A stretch of 64,000 nucleotides of DNA from Oceanobacillus kimchii X50 (GCF_000340475.1 NZ_CM001792.1:802132-866131); one strand, 5' to 3'. Counted from the first letter of the stretch, positions 19,868 to 28,444 are shown. Notes: generated from the sequence alone by a model not told the origin. Numbers and translations are program-made.

Positions 19868-21184
19868 ATGGAAAACAGCAAATTTATGCAGTTTATGGAA
19901 CGGTTCTTTTTACCTATTGCAGATAAGCTCAATAACAATCGTTACTTAGGTGCTTTGCGTGATGGATTTATGGTAGCATTGCCTATCATTATCTTTGGAT
20001 CAATTTTTGTCGTTATTGCTAATATCCCATTTTTAGATCAATTACTAAGTGAAGATGCTTACAATGCATATAAAGATGCACTCGGACCAGCATCAGCGGC
20101 TACGTTATCAATAATGGGGATGTTTGTTATTGTTGGAATTGCCTATAAACTGACAGCCTATTATGGTGGAGACGCTATTTATGGTGGAGTTACTGCATTA
20201 GCATCCTTCCTCATTTTGACACCTCAAGTACTAGAAGATGTCACAGGAGTAATTCCGACATCAAGTTTAGGAGCGGAAGGACTGTTTCTTGGAATCTTAA
20301 CGGCATTTATTTCGACAGAGCTCTTTCGATTTTTTGTAAAGAAAAATTGGATGATTAAAATGCCACCAGGTGTTCCAGAAGCAGTATCAAGGTCGTTTAG
20401 TTCTTTAATTCCAATTTCGTTTACATTGTCTATATTTTTGTTAATTCGTATTCTTTTTAGCATCACACCTTTTGAAACGATACAAAACTTTATTTATTCT
20501 GTTATCCAAGAACCAATAACAGCATTGGGAAGCGGATTGCCTGCAGCGATCATTGCAGTCCTTTTAATCCAAGTTTTTTGGTTCTTTGGTTTACATGGTC
20601 AGATTATCGTTAATTCAATAATGGATCCAATTTGGATGACGTTGTCTTTAGAAAACTATGAAGCATATCAAGCAGGAGAAGAAAGACTGCATATCGTAAA
20701 CAACCAATTTATCGATACGTTTATTGTTGGAATGGGCGGATCAGGAATGACAATGGCAGTTATCCTTGGTCTATTTATAATAGCTAAAAGTAGACAATTA
20801 AAGCAGCTCGGTAAGATTGGTGGTCCGCCTTCGGTATTTAATGTAAATGAACCTATTATATTTGGGTTACCAATTATTCTTAATCCGCTAGTTTTAATAC
20901 CTTGGTTATTAGCACCAGTTATTATTACAATTGTTACTTATTTTTCCATGTCGATAGGTCTTGTTCCTGTTTCTACTGGAGTACATGTACCTTGGACGAC
21001 CCCCATCTTCATCGGTGGGATGCTGACAACAAATTCGATAGCTGGTGGAATTATGCAGTTAGTGAACTTAGTAATTGTTACGCTTATTTGGATTCCTTTC
21101 CTAAAACTTTTGGATAAGCGGTATTTTAGTGAGGAATTGGCAGGTGCGAGTAAGGAAATTGCAGCTGGTAAAGATAAAGGATGA
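19868..21184 (+). CDS. PTS system IIC component, cellobiose/lichenan (Lac) family
   Basis: A 438-aa integral membrane permease of the PTS Lac family (CelB/LicC-like) with about ten hydrophobic segments. It begins with the family hallmark FMERFFLPIADKLNNNRYLGALRDG and contains FWFFGLHGQIIVNSIM and FNVNEPIIFGLPIILNP, the substrate-translocating loop. GGGAG lies before ATG 19868. No IIA or IIB gene is next to it, so it must use components encoded elsewhere. It probably imports beta-glucosides as 6-phosphates, feeding GH1 here and LicH at 45.2 kb. Confidence 0.92.
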   Translation: MENSKFMQFMERFFLPIADKLNNNRYLGALRDGFMVALPIIIFGSIFVVIANIPFLDQLLSEDAYNAYKDALGPASAATLSIMGMFVIVGIAYKLTAYYGGDAIYGGVTALASFLILTPQVLEDVTGVIPTSSLGAEGLFLGILTAFISTELFRFFVKKNWMIKMPPGVPEAVSRSFSSLIPISFTLSIFLLIRILFSITPFETIQNFIYSVIQEPITALGSGLPAAIIAVLLIQVFWFFGLHGQIIVNSIMDPIWMTLSLENYEAYQAGEERLHIVNNQFIDTFIVGMGGSGMTMAVILGLFIIAKSRQLKQLGKIGGPPSVFNVNEPIIFGLPIILNPLVLIPWLLAPVIITIVTYFSMSIGLVPVSTGVHVPWTTPIFIGGMLTTNSIAGGIMQLVNLVIVTLIWIPFLKLLDKRYFSEELAGASKEIAAGKDKG

Positions 21185-21251
21185 TTGGTCTTGCTTAAGA
21201 AAACTATGGGGAAGACTAATCTTTTAATTGTTTAAAAAAAAAGAAGAGAAT

Positions 21252-21277
21252 AGCCCTGCGTTACAGCAGGGCTTTTT
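21252..21277 (+). terminator. Terminator of the PTS IIC gene
   Basis: AGCCCTGC (21252-21259) pairs with GCAGGGCT (21266-21273) and five T follow. The stretch 21278-21536 after it shows no supported gene; a 12-codon reading frame with a purine-rich leader near 21432 is too short to call. Confidence 0.8.
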
Positions 21278-21536
21278 AGCATAATAGTAAATAAGTTTTC
21301 TGGTGGTTATGTTGTTCATTGTTTTTAGTCTATTACAGTTCCTTGTAATTTCGTATAAAAGAATATTTTTATATATGAATTTTGACATCTTTTTCTTAAA
21401 TACTTTTACAACTATAAGTAAAAGGAAAAATATGAAGGTAGGTTTCGCATTTATCCAATGTACTTTATAATATAGTAGTGCTCTATCCAGTCGCAATAGT
21501 GGCGATTATTGGAAGGGTCTATTTGAGGCAATCCGT

Positions 21537-21565
21537 TTGTTTAACGTGCGGAAAAATGATATAAG
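21537..21565 (+). promoter_or_regulatory. Promoter of the dihydrouridine synthase gene
   Basis: TTGTTT (21537-21542), 17 bases, TATAAG (21560-21565), with TG one base before the -10. It lies about 70 bases upstream of the coding sequence. Confidence 0.55.
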
Positions 21566-21636
21566 TGTAAAAGAAGAAAAGATATATTGGGATAAGGGTT
21601 AGCTATAACCCACAATGAGAGGATTGAAATGTAACA

Positions 21637-22617
21637 ATGATAGATAATTTTTGGCGCGATTTACCACGTCCGTTTTTTATACTTGCACCAATGGAAGATG
21701 TGACAGATGTTGTTTTCCGTCATGTAGTAACAGAAGCAGCTAGACCGGATGTGTTTTTTACAGAGTTTACAAATTCAGAGAGTTATTGCCATCCAGATGG
21801 ACGACAAAGCGTGCGAGGACGCTTAACATTTACGGAAGACGAGCAACCAATTGTCGCTCATATTTGGGGAGATAAACCAGAGTACTTCCGACAAATGAGT
21901 ATTGGTATGGCCGAAATGGGATTTAAAGGCCTAGATATTAATATGGGTTGTCCTGTAGCAAATGTAGCAGGGAATGGAAAAGGTTCTGGTCTGATTAATC
22001 GTCCAGAGGTCGCTGCTGAATTGATACAAGCAGCAAAAGCTGGAGGGTTGCCTGTTAGTGTGAAGACAAGGCTTGGTTACACGTATATCGATGAATGGAA
22101 AGAATGGCTGAGACATGTATTGGAACAAGATATTGTGAATTTATCGATCCATCTTCGAACGAGAAAAGAAATGAGCAAAGTAGACGCTCATTGGGAACTT
22201 ATTCCTGAGATTAAAAAACTTCGTGATGAGATTGCACCAGATACCCTGTTAACTATAAATGGAGATATTCCTGATCGCCAAACGGGTTTGAAACTGGTTG
22301 AAGAGTACGGTGTTGATGGAGTAATGATTGGACGAGGTGTGTTTAAGAATCCTTTTGCTTTTGAGAAGGAGCAGCAAGAGCATACCAGCCAAGAAATGCT
22401 TGACCTTTTACGATTGCATTTGGACCTTCATGATAAATATGACAAGTTAGAATCACGTTCATTTAAACCACTTCACCGTTTCTTTAAGATTTATGTTAAA
22501 GGGTTTAGAGGCGCAAGTGAGTTAAGAAATCAAATGATGAATACAAAATCCACTGCAGAAGTACGTGCATTACTTGATAACTTTGAAATAGAAAATACGA
22601 TTGAAGTAGAGCAATAG
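21637..22617 (+). CDS. dus: tRNA-dihydrouridine synthase
   Basis: A 326-aa FMN-dependent enzyme that reduces uridines in tRNA D-loops using NADPH. The TIM-barrel start [15 protein letters not shown], the catalytic Cys in [20 protein letters not shown] and the FMN-phosphate site [16 protein letters not shown] are present; length is typical. The in-frame codon four positions upstream is a stop, which fixes ATG 21637. An ATG directly followed by TAA (21629-21634) sits at the ideal distance from the GAGAGG ribosome site, so initiation here may involve a start-stop and reinitiation. It stands alone with its own promoter and terminator. Confidence 0.93.
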   Translation: MIDNFWRDLPRPFFILAPMEDVTDVVFRHVVTEAARPDVFFTEFTNSESYCHPDGRQSVRGRLTFTEDEQPIVAHIWGDKPEYFRQMSIGMAEMGFKGLDINMGCPVANVAGNGKGSGLINRPEVAAELIQAAKAGGLPVSVKTRLGYTYIDEWKEWLRHVLEQDIVNLSIHLRTRKEMSKVDAHWELIPEIKKLRDEIAPDTLLTINGDIPDRQTGLKLVEEYGVDGVMIGRGVFKNPFAFEKEQQEHTSQEMLDLLRLHLDLHDKYDKLESRSFKPLHRFFKIYVKGFRGASELRNQMMNTKSTAEVRALLDNFEIENTIEVEQ

Positions 22618-22635
22618 AAGTTGTACAGAGCTACT

Positions 22636-22680
22636 ATAACAAAAAAGGCTGAAAATCATAATTCCAGCCTTTTTTGTTAT
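22636..22680. terminator. Bidirectional terminator after dus
   Basis: ATAACAAAAAAGGCTG (22636-22651) pairs with CAGCCTTTTTTGTTAT (22665-22680). The stem carries A and T runs on both sides and can serve both strands. Confidence 0.8.
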
Positions 22681-22740
22681 ATACAATGCTTGCATTAAAG
22701 TTGTACTTGATTCAGTGCATTCAAAGGAGGCAGAATATTG

Positions 22741-23055
22741 ATGAAAGTCTATGGGAAGGTTGTCGACCATCAATCTCGATGTGAACACTATCATTCTGAG
22801 AAAGATATTATCAGCATTAAATTTAAATGTTGCAATACTTACTATCCTTGTTATAAGTGTCATCAAGAGTGTGAAGATCATGAAATAGAGAGATGGCCGA
22901 AAAGAGAATTTGATAAAAAAGCTATCTTATGCGGTGTTTGTCAGACGGAATTAACGATAAATGAATACATGAAAATGAATTCTTGTAAAAATTGTAAGGC
23001 TCTATTTAACCAAAATTGCCAATACCATTATCATCTTTATTTTGATTATAAATAA
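22741..23055 (+). CDS. CHY zinc-finger protein
   Basis: A 104-aa protein that is almost entirely a CHY-type zinc finger: CEHYHSEKD..., FKCCNTYYPCYKCHQECEDHE, LCGVCQTEL and CKNCKALFN supply the Cys/His ligands for about three zinc ions. Bacterial single-domain members are of unknown function. AAAGGAGG (22723-22730) allows start TTG 22738 or ATG 22741; ATG is preferred here. The gene is followed by a hairpin and then the convergent MerR gene. Metal binding is near certain from the motifs; a biological role is not inferred. Confidence 0.85.
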   Translation: MKVYGKVVDHQSRCEHYHSEKDIISIKFKCCNTYYPCYKCHQECEDHEIERWPKREFDKKAILCGVCQTELTINEYMKMNSCKNCKALFNQNCQYHYHLYFDYK

Positions 23056-23058
23056 TAG

Positions 23059-23098
23059 AGAGCCCGCCCACTTAATAAAGAAAAGTTAGGCGGGCTCT
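23059..23098. terminator. Hairpin between convergent CHY and merR genes
   Basis: AGAGCCCGCC (23059-23068) pairs perfectly with GGCGGGCTCT (23089-23098). It lies between convergent genes and lacks a long T run on either strand, so it is probably a shared, moderately efficient terminator. Confidence 0.6.
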
Positions 23099-23099
23099 G

Positions 23100-23348
23100 T
23101 TAGTTAGTAGAGTAAATATCTAATTTTTTGTTTTTATGAATATCTTCTGTCCCTGCATCTAAAGCAGTCTTATAATAATCGCATTTATGATCGATAATTG
23201 CCATTGTTTTAGTTAATTCTTCTAATTGCGCTTTTACATTTGCTTTTCTTTCCACGAAAGGCAGTAAGCCTTCCTTATCATAATAACGTAGTGTATATAC
23301 AGTGAGATTCAGTTTATTTGCAACTTCACTGATAGAATATGTTTTCAT
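23100..23348 (-). CDS. Internally shortened MerR-family regulator (AdhR-like)
   Basis: An 82-aa protein with an intact MerR N-terminal HTH (TYSISEVANKLNLTVYTLRYYDKEGLLPFVER) joined directly to the typical C-terminal coiled segment (KANVKAQLEELTKTMAIIDHKCDYYKTALDAGTEDIHK). Full-length AdhR-type proteins have about 45-50 more residues here (wing, second HTH helix pair and linker); the join lies where two Glu-Arg pairs normally flank that section, near 23255. The deletion is in frame. AAGGAG precedes GTG 23351/ATG 23348. It is divergent from adhA, its expected target. Whether it still dimerises or activates is doubtful; it may be a decaying gene. Confidence 0.8.
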   Translation of the reverse strand: MKTYSISEVANKLNLTVYTLRYYDKEGLLPFVERKANVKAQLEELTKTMAIIDHKCDYYKTALDAGTEDIHKNKKLDIYSTN

Positions 23349-23378
23349 CACCAGTATCTCCTTTCAGTTAAATTTATA

Positions 23379-23396
23379 CTTCGAGTTAACTCTAGG
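23379..23396. promoter_or_regulatory. AdhR-type operator, copy 1 (merR side)
   Basis: CTTCGAGTTAACTCTAGG is a dyad centred on GTTAAC. It lies 31 bases upstream of merR and recurs 96 bases away before adhA, in the same orientation. Likely the autoregulatory site. Confidence 0.6.
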
Positions 23397-23470
23397 ATTT
23401 TGAAACAGTCTACCATATTATATTTTGATGGTCAAAATTAACTGATTTCTAAAAAATATTGGAGAACCTA

Positions 23471-23501
23471 TTGACTTCGAGTTAACTATAAGGGTTACCA
23501 T
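23471..23501 (+). promoter_or_regulatory. MerR-type promoter and operator of adhA
   Basis: TTGACT (23471-23476) and TACCAT (23496-23501) are separated by 19 bases, the over-long spacing of MerR-activated promoters. The spacer holds the second operator copy CTTCGAGTTAACTATAAG (23475-23492). This matches the arrangement in AdhR-controlled aldehyde-response promoters of Bacillus. Confidence 0.7.
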
Positions 23502-23540
23502 TATTTTGTAATAAACTTAAATTTCTAGGAGGTTCTTTTT

Positions 23541-24581
23541 ATGTATACTGCTAAAGCAAGGGCTGTCGATGGGCCACATCAACCATTTCACGCAACGGAA
23601 ATTAAACGACGTAATCTGGATTCACATGATGTATTAATTGAAATTAAATATTCAGGTATATGCCATTCTGATATACACACTGCTCACGGTGAATGGGGAG
23701 AAGTAAACTATCCCCTAGTCCCAGGACATGAAATTGCTGGGGTAGTATCAGATGTTGGACCTGAGGTCACCAAATACAAAGCTGGTGATCGAGTAGGAGT
23801 CGGATGTATGGTTGACTCTTGTGGCGAATGTGAGAATTGCCGCAGAGGAGAAGAACAATATTGCCATCAAGGAAATATTCAAACATATGGTGGTGTTGAT
23901 AAATATGGTGAACCAACTCAAGGTGGATACTCTACTCATATTGTCGTAACGGAGGATTTTGTACTAAGAATTCCTGACAATATCGAATTGGATGTTGCAG
24001 CACCGTTACTATGTGCTGGTATTACAACATATTCTCCACTAAATCATTGGAATGCTGGTCCTGGCAAGAAAGTAGCTGTTGTTGGTATGGGTGGCCTTGG
24101 TCATATGGCTGTTAAGATTGCACATGCCATGGGAGCAGAAGTTACCGTTCTATCCAGAACATTAAATAAAAAAGAAGATGGATTGGAATTCGGAGCAGAA
24201 AACTATTATGCAACTAGTGAACAAGAAACTTTCGAGAAACTTGCGGGATCATTTGATTTAATCATTAATACAGTAAGTGCTAAGCTTGATATGGATGCTT
24301 ACTTTAGTCTTCTAAATCTGGATGGTGCTTTGGTAAATGTTGGAGCACCGGCAGAGCCATTGTCCGTAAATGTATTCTCTCTCATTGGACATCGTCGCTC
24401 ATTCGCAGGTTCTTTAATTGGAGGCATTCGAGAGACTCAAGAAATGTTAGACTTCTGTGCGGAGCATCACATTGTTCCAAAAATTGAAGTGATTTCTGCA
24501 GATCAAATTGATGAAGCATATAAACGAGTATTAGATTCAGATGTAAAATATCGTTTCGTTATTGATGTTAGCACAATTTAA
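23541..24581 (+). CDS. adhA: Zinc-dependent alcohol dehydrogenase, NADP type (AdhA-like)
   Basis: A 346-aa cytoplasmic medium-chain dehydrogenase of the cinnamyl-alcohol/YahK group that reduces aldehydes. Catalytic zinc ligands lie in [15 protein letters not shown] and LLCAGITT; the structural zinc Cys set is [15 protein letters not shown]. The Rossmann motif is [21 protein letters not shown] (23528-23533) fits ATG 23541. Divergence from an AdhR-like gene and the MerR-type promoter point to induction by reactive aldehydes such as formaldehyde or methylglyoxal, by analogy with B. subtilis adhA. If the shortened regulator is inactive, induction may be lost. Confidence 0.9.
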   Translation: MYTAKARAVDGPHQPFHATEIKRRNLDSHDVLIEIKYSGICHSDIHTAHGEWGEVNYPLVPGHEIAGVVSDVGPEVTKYKAGDRVGVGCMVDSCGECENCRRGEEQYCHQGNIQTYGGVDKYGEPTQGGYSTHIVVTEDFVLRIPDNIELDVAAPLLCAGITTYSPLNHWNAGPGKKVAVVGMGGLGHMAVKIAHAMGAEVTVLSRTLNKKEDGLEFGAENYYATSEQETFEKLAGSFDLIINTVSAKLDMDAYFSLLNLDGALVNVGAPAEPLSVNVFSLIGHRRSFAGSLIGGIRETQEMLDFCAEHHIVPKIEVISADQIDEAYKRVLDSDVKYRFVIDVSTI

Positions 24582-24601
24582 ATATAATAGTTAAAAGATT
24601 A

Positions 24602-24641
24602 AGATGTTCCATATACTTCGCGTTATGGGACATCTTTTTTT
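24602..24641 (+). terminator. Terminator of adhA
   Basis: AGATGTTCCATA (24602-24613) pairs with TATGGGACATCT (24624-24635), one G-U pair, followed by seven T. Confidence 0.85.
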
Positions 24642-24689
24642 GAGCAGATGTTATCGATTAATGGATAAGGCTTCAATCTTTACAAAAAA

Positions 24690-24737
24690 TATAATTACAA
24701 TTATAGTTATTAAAGAGTAATTATATCTGTAATTATT
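24690..24737. promoter_or_regulatory. AT-rich inverted repeats upstream of the methyltransferase gene
   Basis: TATAATTAC (24690-24698) and GTAATTATA (24717-24725) form an inverted repeat, and a third half-site GTAATTAT follows at 24729. The cluster occupies the promoter region and could bind a dimeric regulator. No regulator is encoded next to it. Confidence 0.35.
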
Positions 24738-24764
24738 ATGAAGTATAAAGGAGATAGAAATATA

Positions 24765-25394
24765 ATGGAATTCTGGGAAGCAAGTTTTATAGAAAAACAA
24801 GCGATGTGGGGATATCAACCAACTGATTCTGCTATTAAAGCAAAAGACATCTTTATCGATAAAAATGTAAAGGAGGTTTTATTACCAGGGATCGGATATG
24901 GGCGAAATGCGAAAGTATTCATAGAAGAAGGAATAGATGTTACTGGCATAGAAATATCAAAAACAGCAATCGATCTCGCTAGAAAAAATGGATTAGATAT
25001 TCCTATTTTTCATGGTCCTGTGAGTGATATGCCTTTTGATAACAAGCAATACGATGGGTTATTTTCTCATGCACTAATCCACTTACTAAATAAAGAGGAA
25101 AGAGAACAGTTTTTCCGAGATTGCTTTAGTCAACTCAAGCCAAATGGATATATGATATTCACAACTGTTTCAAAAGAAGCTCCCATGTATGGTAAAGGGA
25201 AACAATTGGGTAAAGACTACTTTGAGACAAAGGACGGTGTGAAGTTGTATTTTTATGATGCGGAATCCATCGATCAAGATTTTAAAGATTATGGGTTAGT
25301 AGATTTTTTCGATGTGGAAGAGCCAAATAAAGATAGTAATAATAAACCGTCGATGAAATTTACGATGATTATTTGTAGGAAAGATGAAAAGTAA
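24765..25394 (+). CDS. Class I SAM-dependent methyltransferase
   Basis: A 209-aa methyltransferase of the thiopurine/tellurite-type (TehB-like) group. Motif I is VLLPGIGYGRNAKVF (about residues 38-52), followed by DVTGIEIS (acidic loop) and a post-I motif near PVSDMPFDNKQYDGLFSHAL. An in-frame ATG at 24738 lies before the RBS; AAAGGAG (24747-24753) supports ATG 24765. The substrate is unknown. It is a single-gene unit between adhA and an unrelated hydrolase. Confidence 0.82.
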   Translation: MEFWEASFIEKQAMWGYQPTDSAIKAKDIFIDKNVKEVLLPGIGYGRNAKVFIEEGIDVTGIEISKTAIDLARKNGLDIPIFHGPVSDMPFDNKQYDGLFSHALIHLLNKEEREQFFRDCFSQLKPNGYMIFTTVSKEAPMYGKGKQLGKDYFETKDGVKLYFYDAESIDQDFKDYGLVDFFDVEEPNKDSNNKPSMKFTMIICRKDEK

Positions 25395-25498
25395 GTTTAG
25401 GCAGCTTTGGGAAAAATACTAAATTCTTGCCTTTTTGCTGTTCATTTCTATGGTGAAGTGGAATATAATAAACAGTTAAAGTTACGGGAGGGGATTGG

Positions 25499-26335
25499 AT
25501 GAAGGTTACGATAACTAATGGAGAAACAATACATTACAAAAAAAGAAATGGTGGAGAAGCTATACTCTTATTGATCCATGGAAATTTTGCCTCTTCAGAT
25601 CATTGGGATAAATTAATGGAACAGTTAACGATGAAATATACGATTTATGCCTTAGATTTGCGTGGGTATGGACAATCTACATATCATACACCAATAGAAT
25701 CTTTTAACGATTTTGCAGAAGATATAAGATTATTTTGTGATGCATTACATATTCAAATGTGTCATGTGATGGGTTGGTCGAATGGTGGGGGTGTGGCTAT
25801 GCAATTTGCAGCTAATTATCCAACAAGGGTGAAATCAGTAACTCTACTTAATTCTATTTCTACCAAAGGTTATCCAGCATTAAATTCGAATGGAGAAAGA
25901 ATGACCACAAGGGAGGAAATTTCAGTTGATCCAATGATCAATAGAATGCTTCAAGCGCAAACGAACAAAGAAAGGTCATTTTTTGAAGCTGCTATGTTAC
26001 AACTAATGTTTGTTATTAAAAAACCAGAGGAAACTAGATTTAAGAAGTACATCGAAGCAGCATTGAATCAACGGAATATAATCGATGTAGCCAATGCGGC
26101 AAATAAGTTTGATATAAGCCGCAACCTAAAAAATATTACTTCTCCAATTCTTATTTTATGGGGAAGGTATGATTTAATGGTTTCGGAGACAATGACATTA
26201 GAATTAATGGATGAAATGAAAGAGAATAATGTATCTTTTATTTATAAACAACTGAATACAGGGCATGCTCCATTAGTTGATAATATTGACAGCGTCATTT
26301 CAGAAGTAGATTCTTTTTTAGATATAACTTCTTAA
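25499..26335 (+). CDS. Alpha/beta hydrolase
   Basis: A 278-aa serine hydrolase. The oxyanion HGNFASSDHWD segment, nucleophile elbow GWSNGG (G-x-S-x-G), acid Asp in LWGRYDLMV and the catalytic His in NTGHAPLVD are in the expected order. The lid region (about 120-190) is family-specific. GGGAGGGG precedes ATG 25499. Similar proteins are annotated as esterases or haloperoxidase-like hydrolases; the substrate cannot be predicted. No operon partner is evident. Confidence 0.85.
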   Translation: MKVTITNGETIHYKKRNGGEAILLLIHGNFASSDHWDKLMEQLTMKYTIYALDLRGYGQSTYHTPIESFNDFAEDIRLFCDALHIQMCHVMGWSNGGGVAMQFAANYPTRVKSVTLLNSISTKGYPALNSNGERMTTREEISVDPMINRMLQAQTNKERSFFEAAMLQLMFVIKKPEETRFKKYIEAALNQRNIIDVANAANKFDISRNLKNITSPILILWGRYDLMVSETMTLELMDEMKENNVSFIYKQLNTGHAPLVDNIDSVISEVDSFLDITS

Positions 26336-26415
26336 ATACGTTTACTGTATTATCAATTTTAGTTATAGTTAGATTATCATTAAATGATTGATTTTTCAAA
26401 AAAAGAGGTAAATAA

Positions 26416-27067
26416 TTGAATAAGAGTAAATTGCTATTTATTATCATTACACTATATTTGGTTGTGTTTACTTTTTTTATTTCAAAATCTATTTATCTCT
26501 TTTTTACTGCCCATATAGAAAAATGGAATAGTGTGATAGATATTATCGCGATAGTCATATTGGTAGTTATTGTCCTCCCGATAACCATATTTATATCTGA
26601 AAAACTAACCACTTCTATTTTAAAGAGAAAGTTAGCAGAGAAAAAAATTTATTATACTTTATTACTGTACTAATGTTTATACCAATCATTGTTTTTTCAG
26701 TTAGCATGCTGAATGAATATAAAACGAAAAGTCTAAAAGACTACTCGAATACGATAAATCTAGTTTTGAATCGGTATTCGTGAATCATCAAAAGATGACA
26801 GAAGATCATCAAGCAGTTAAGAAGATGGTGGAATTTCTTAGTCAATACCAAGTGAAGAAGATAAACGATCGAGATTGGAATTCCGATGTCAGTAAAGAGA
26901 CTGGTTTTATGATTGAAATTAGGACCGAGAACGAGGTCGTCATGGCTAGTATTTATGAAAATCAATTAATGTCGATAAATAATAATGGTGACTATTATAA
27001 AGTAGTGAATGGTCCAATTGAAATACGATGGGTATATGATTATATAAAAGGTTTTGATAATTTTTAG
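26416..27067 (+). pseudogene. Frameshifted membrane protein gene
   Basis: Three consecutive reading frames look like one disrupted gene. From TTG 26416 the first frame encodes two membrane helices (LFIIITLYLVVFTFFI and IIAIVILVVIVLPITIFI) and ends at 26671-26673. In the next frame a third helix reads LLYFITVLMFIPIIVFSV; the A7 run at 26641-26647 looks one A short. A third frame, open from 26723, carries the soluble C-terminal domain (KMVEFLSQYQVKKIND ... MASIYENQLM) to 27067, so a second frameshift lies at about 26720-26780. The family is a hypothetical membrane-anchored protein of Bacillaceae. An alternative is two real small genes. Confidence 0.65.
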
Positions 27068-27129
27068 AGGCGCTCCGGTTATTATTTATTCGTACTGAAA
27101 ACACAAAAAAACTTAGAAGGATGATATAG

Positions 27130-27603
27130 ATGAATGAACAATCTGTAAAAGATATGTGGAATGACTATACAAAAATACAAAGAGATACTCCGAATTTTGA
27201 TGAAGTAGATGTATGGGCATTTGGAGATGCTCCAGATCACGCTGACGGGCTCGCAAAATTAGTAATGGAAGGGAAGAAAACGGCTACCTCATCAAGCTAT
27301 AGAAACTATCTAGTTGATGGTGATTCATTGCCTGAACGAGGGCTGCACAATATTATTCTCAATAGCGATGGAGAGGCAGTTGCAATCATTGTTACTACGG
27401 ATGTAGAAATAGTACCTTATCATGAAGTAACAGAAGAACATGCTTATTTAGAAGGGGAAGGAGATCGTTCTTTGCGCTATTGGCAAGAAGTTCATGAAGC
27501 TTTTTTTACTAGGGAGCTGCAACGAATTGGCAAAGAATTTAGTGATGATATTCCAGTTGTTTGTGAAAGATTTGAATTAGTTTATAAACAAAAAAGTAAG
27601 TAA
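27130..27603 (+). CDS. ASCH domain protein
   Basis: A 157-aa protein dominated by an ASCH domain, a PUA-like fold thought to bind RNA or modified nucleosides. The MEGKKTATSS motif (about residues 55-64) and EGDRSLRYWQEVHEAFF (about 115-131) are the conserved core; some relatives hydrolyse N4-acylcytidines. AGAAGG lies ten bases before ATG 27130. It is followed by a decayed fragment and the Nudix gene. Function beyond the fold is not assigned. Confidence 0.85.
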   Translation: MNEQSVKDMWNDYTKIQRDTPNFDEVDVWAFGDAPDHADGLAKLVMEGKKTATSSSYRNYLVDGDSLPERGLHNIILNSDGEAVAIIVTTDVEIVPYHEVTEEHAYLEGEGDRSLRYWQEVHEAFFTRELQRIGKEFSDDIPVVCERFELVYKQKSK

Positions 27604-27637
27604 TTGATTAGAAGGATAATAGAGAAGTAGTGGATCA

Positions 27638-27793
27638 CTACCAGAGAGCAATAGAATTCCCTTTGTTTATAATAAATGCAATTAGTGCGATTCCGACTGA
27701 TATTAAGAAGAGAGTTATTGCAACATATAAATTAAGATCTAAATATTTTCCAGTTTTAGCTAAACAATTATATTCGCCAAATATATAAGTTAG
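27638..27793 (-). pseudogene. Remnant of a membrane protein gene
   Basis: A 51-codon open stretch on the minus strand ends at TAG 27638-27640 and encodes a soluble start (FGEYNCLAKTGKYLDL) followed by one strong membrane helix (LYVAITLFLISVGIALIAFI). There is no start codon or RBS; a stop in the same frame closes its 5' side beside the Nudix gene. It looks like the C-terminal part of a lost small membrane protein. Confidence 0.4.
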
Positions 27794-27814
27794 TTAATGG
27801 AGGTAAGAAGGACA

Positions 27815-28444
27815 TTGGAAAAATGGAAGACTTTGCAATCTGAATACATACATAAAAGTGATTTTGGAAACATCAGAAAAGATAATTGTGAATTATTAGA
27901 CGGAACAATAATCGAAGCTTATCATGTAAATGAATATCCTGATTGGGTTAATGCTGTAGTGATAACTAAGGAGAAAGAAATTGTAATCGTTGAACAATTT
28001 CGGTATGCAGGAAATGATACATTTTTAGAGATACCTGCAGGGAATCTTGAAGAATTTGAAACCTGTGAAGCGGGTATTGTACGAGAGGTAATGGAAGAGA
28101 CAGGCTATATTTCACCTCATCGACCAATCTTATTAGGAGAATTTATGGTGAATCCTGCAACACAAACAAATAAAATTAAAACATTTTTAATACTAGATGC
28201 TGAAAAAGAGAAGGAACAAAACTTAGATGATATCGAGGATATAAATGTTCATCTGTTTAATTTTGATACATTTGGTCATATGCTCCGTAGTAGCTCTCTT
28301 AAAACTCAATTATTTACCTGCACATGCTTATTATATGGCGAAAGATTATTTAACTTGGGGCCGCAAATTAATAGGCAAATAAGTTACTGTAAAGATAAGG
28401 GGATTGATACGTTAAAGGGAGAATTCGATAATACAAGAAGATAA
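27815..28444 (+). CDS. Nudix hydrolase, ADP-ribose pyrophosphatase-like
   Basis: A 209-aa Nudix enzyme. The box G-x5-E-x7-R-E-x2-E-E-x-G-x is intact in GNLEEFETCEAG..REVMEETGYI (about residues 88-111), preceded by VEQFRYAGNDTFLEIPAG, which is typical of ADP-sugar pyrophosphatases. An in-frame ATG at 27797 overlaps the RBS; GGAGG (27799-27803) fits TTG 27815, giving the family-like N-terminus. Its tail overlaps the open frame of an orphan sortase signal, suggesting a deletion joined the two. Confidence 0.8.
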   Translation: MEKWKTLQSEYIHKSDFGNIRKDNCELLDGTIIEAYHVNEYPDWVNAVVITKEKEIVIVEQFRYAGNDTFLEIPAGNLEEFETCEAGIVREVMEETGYISPHRPILLGEFMVNPATQTNKIKTFLILDAEKEKEQNLDDIEDINVHLFNFDTFGHMLRSSSLKTQLFTCTCLLYGERLFNLGPQINRQISYCKDKGIDTLKGEFDNTRR

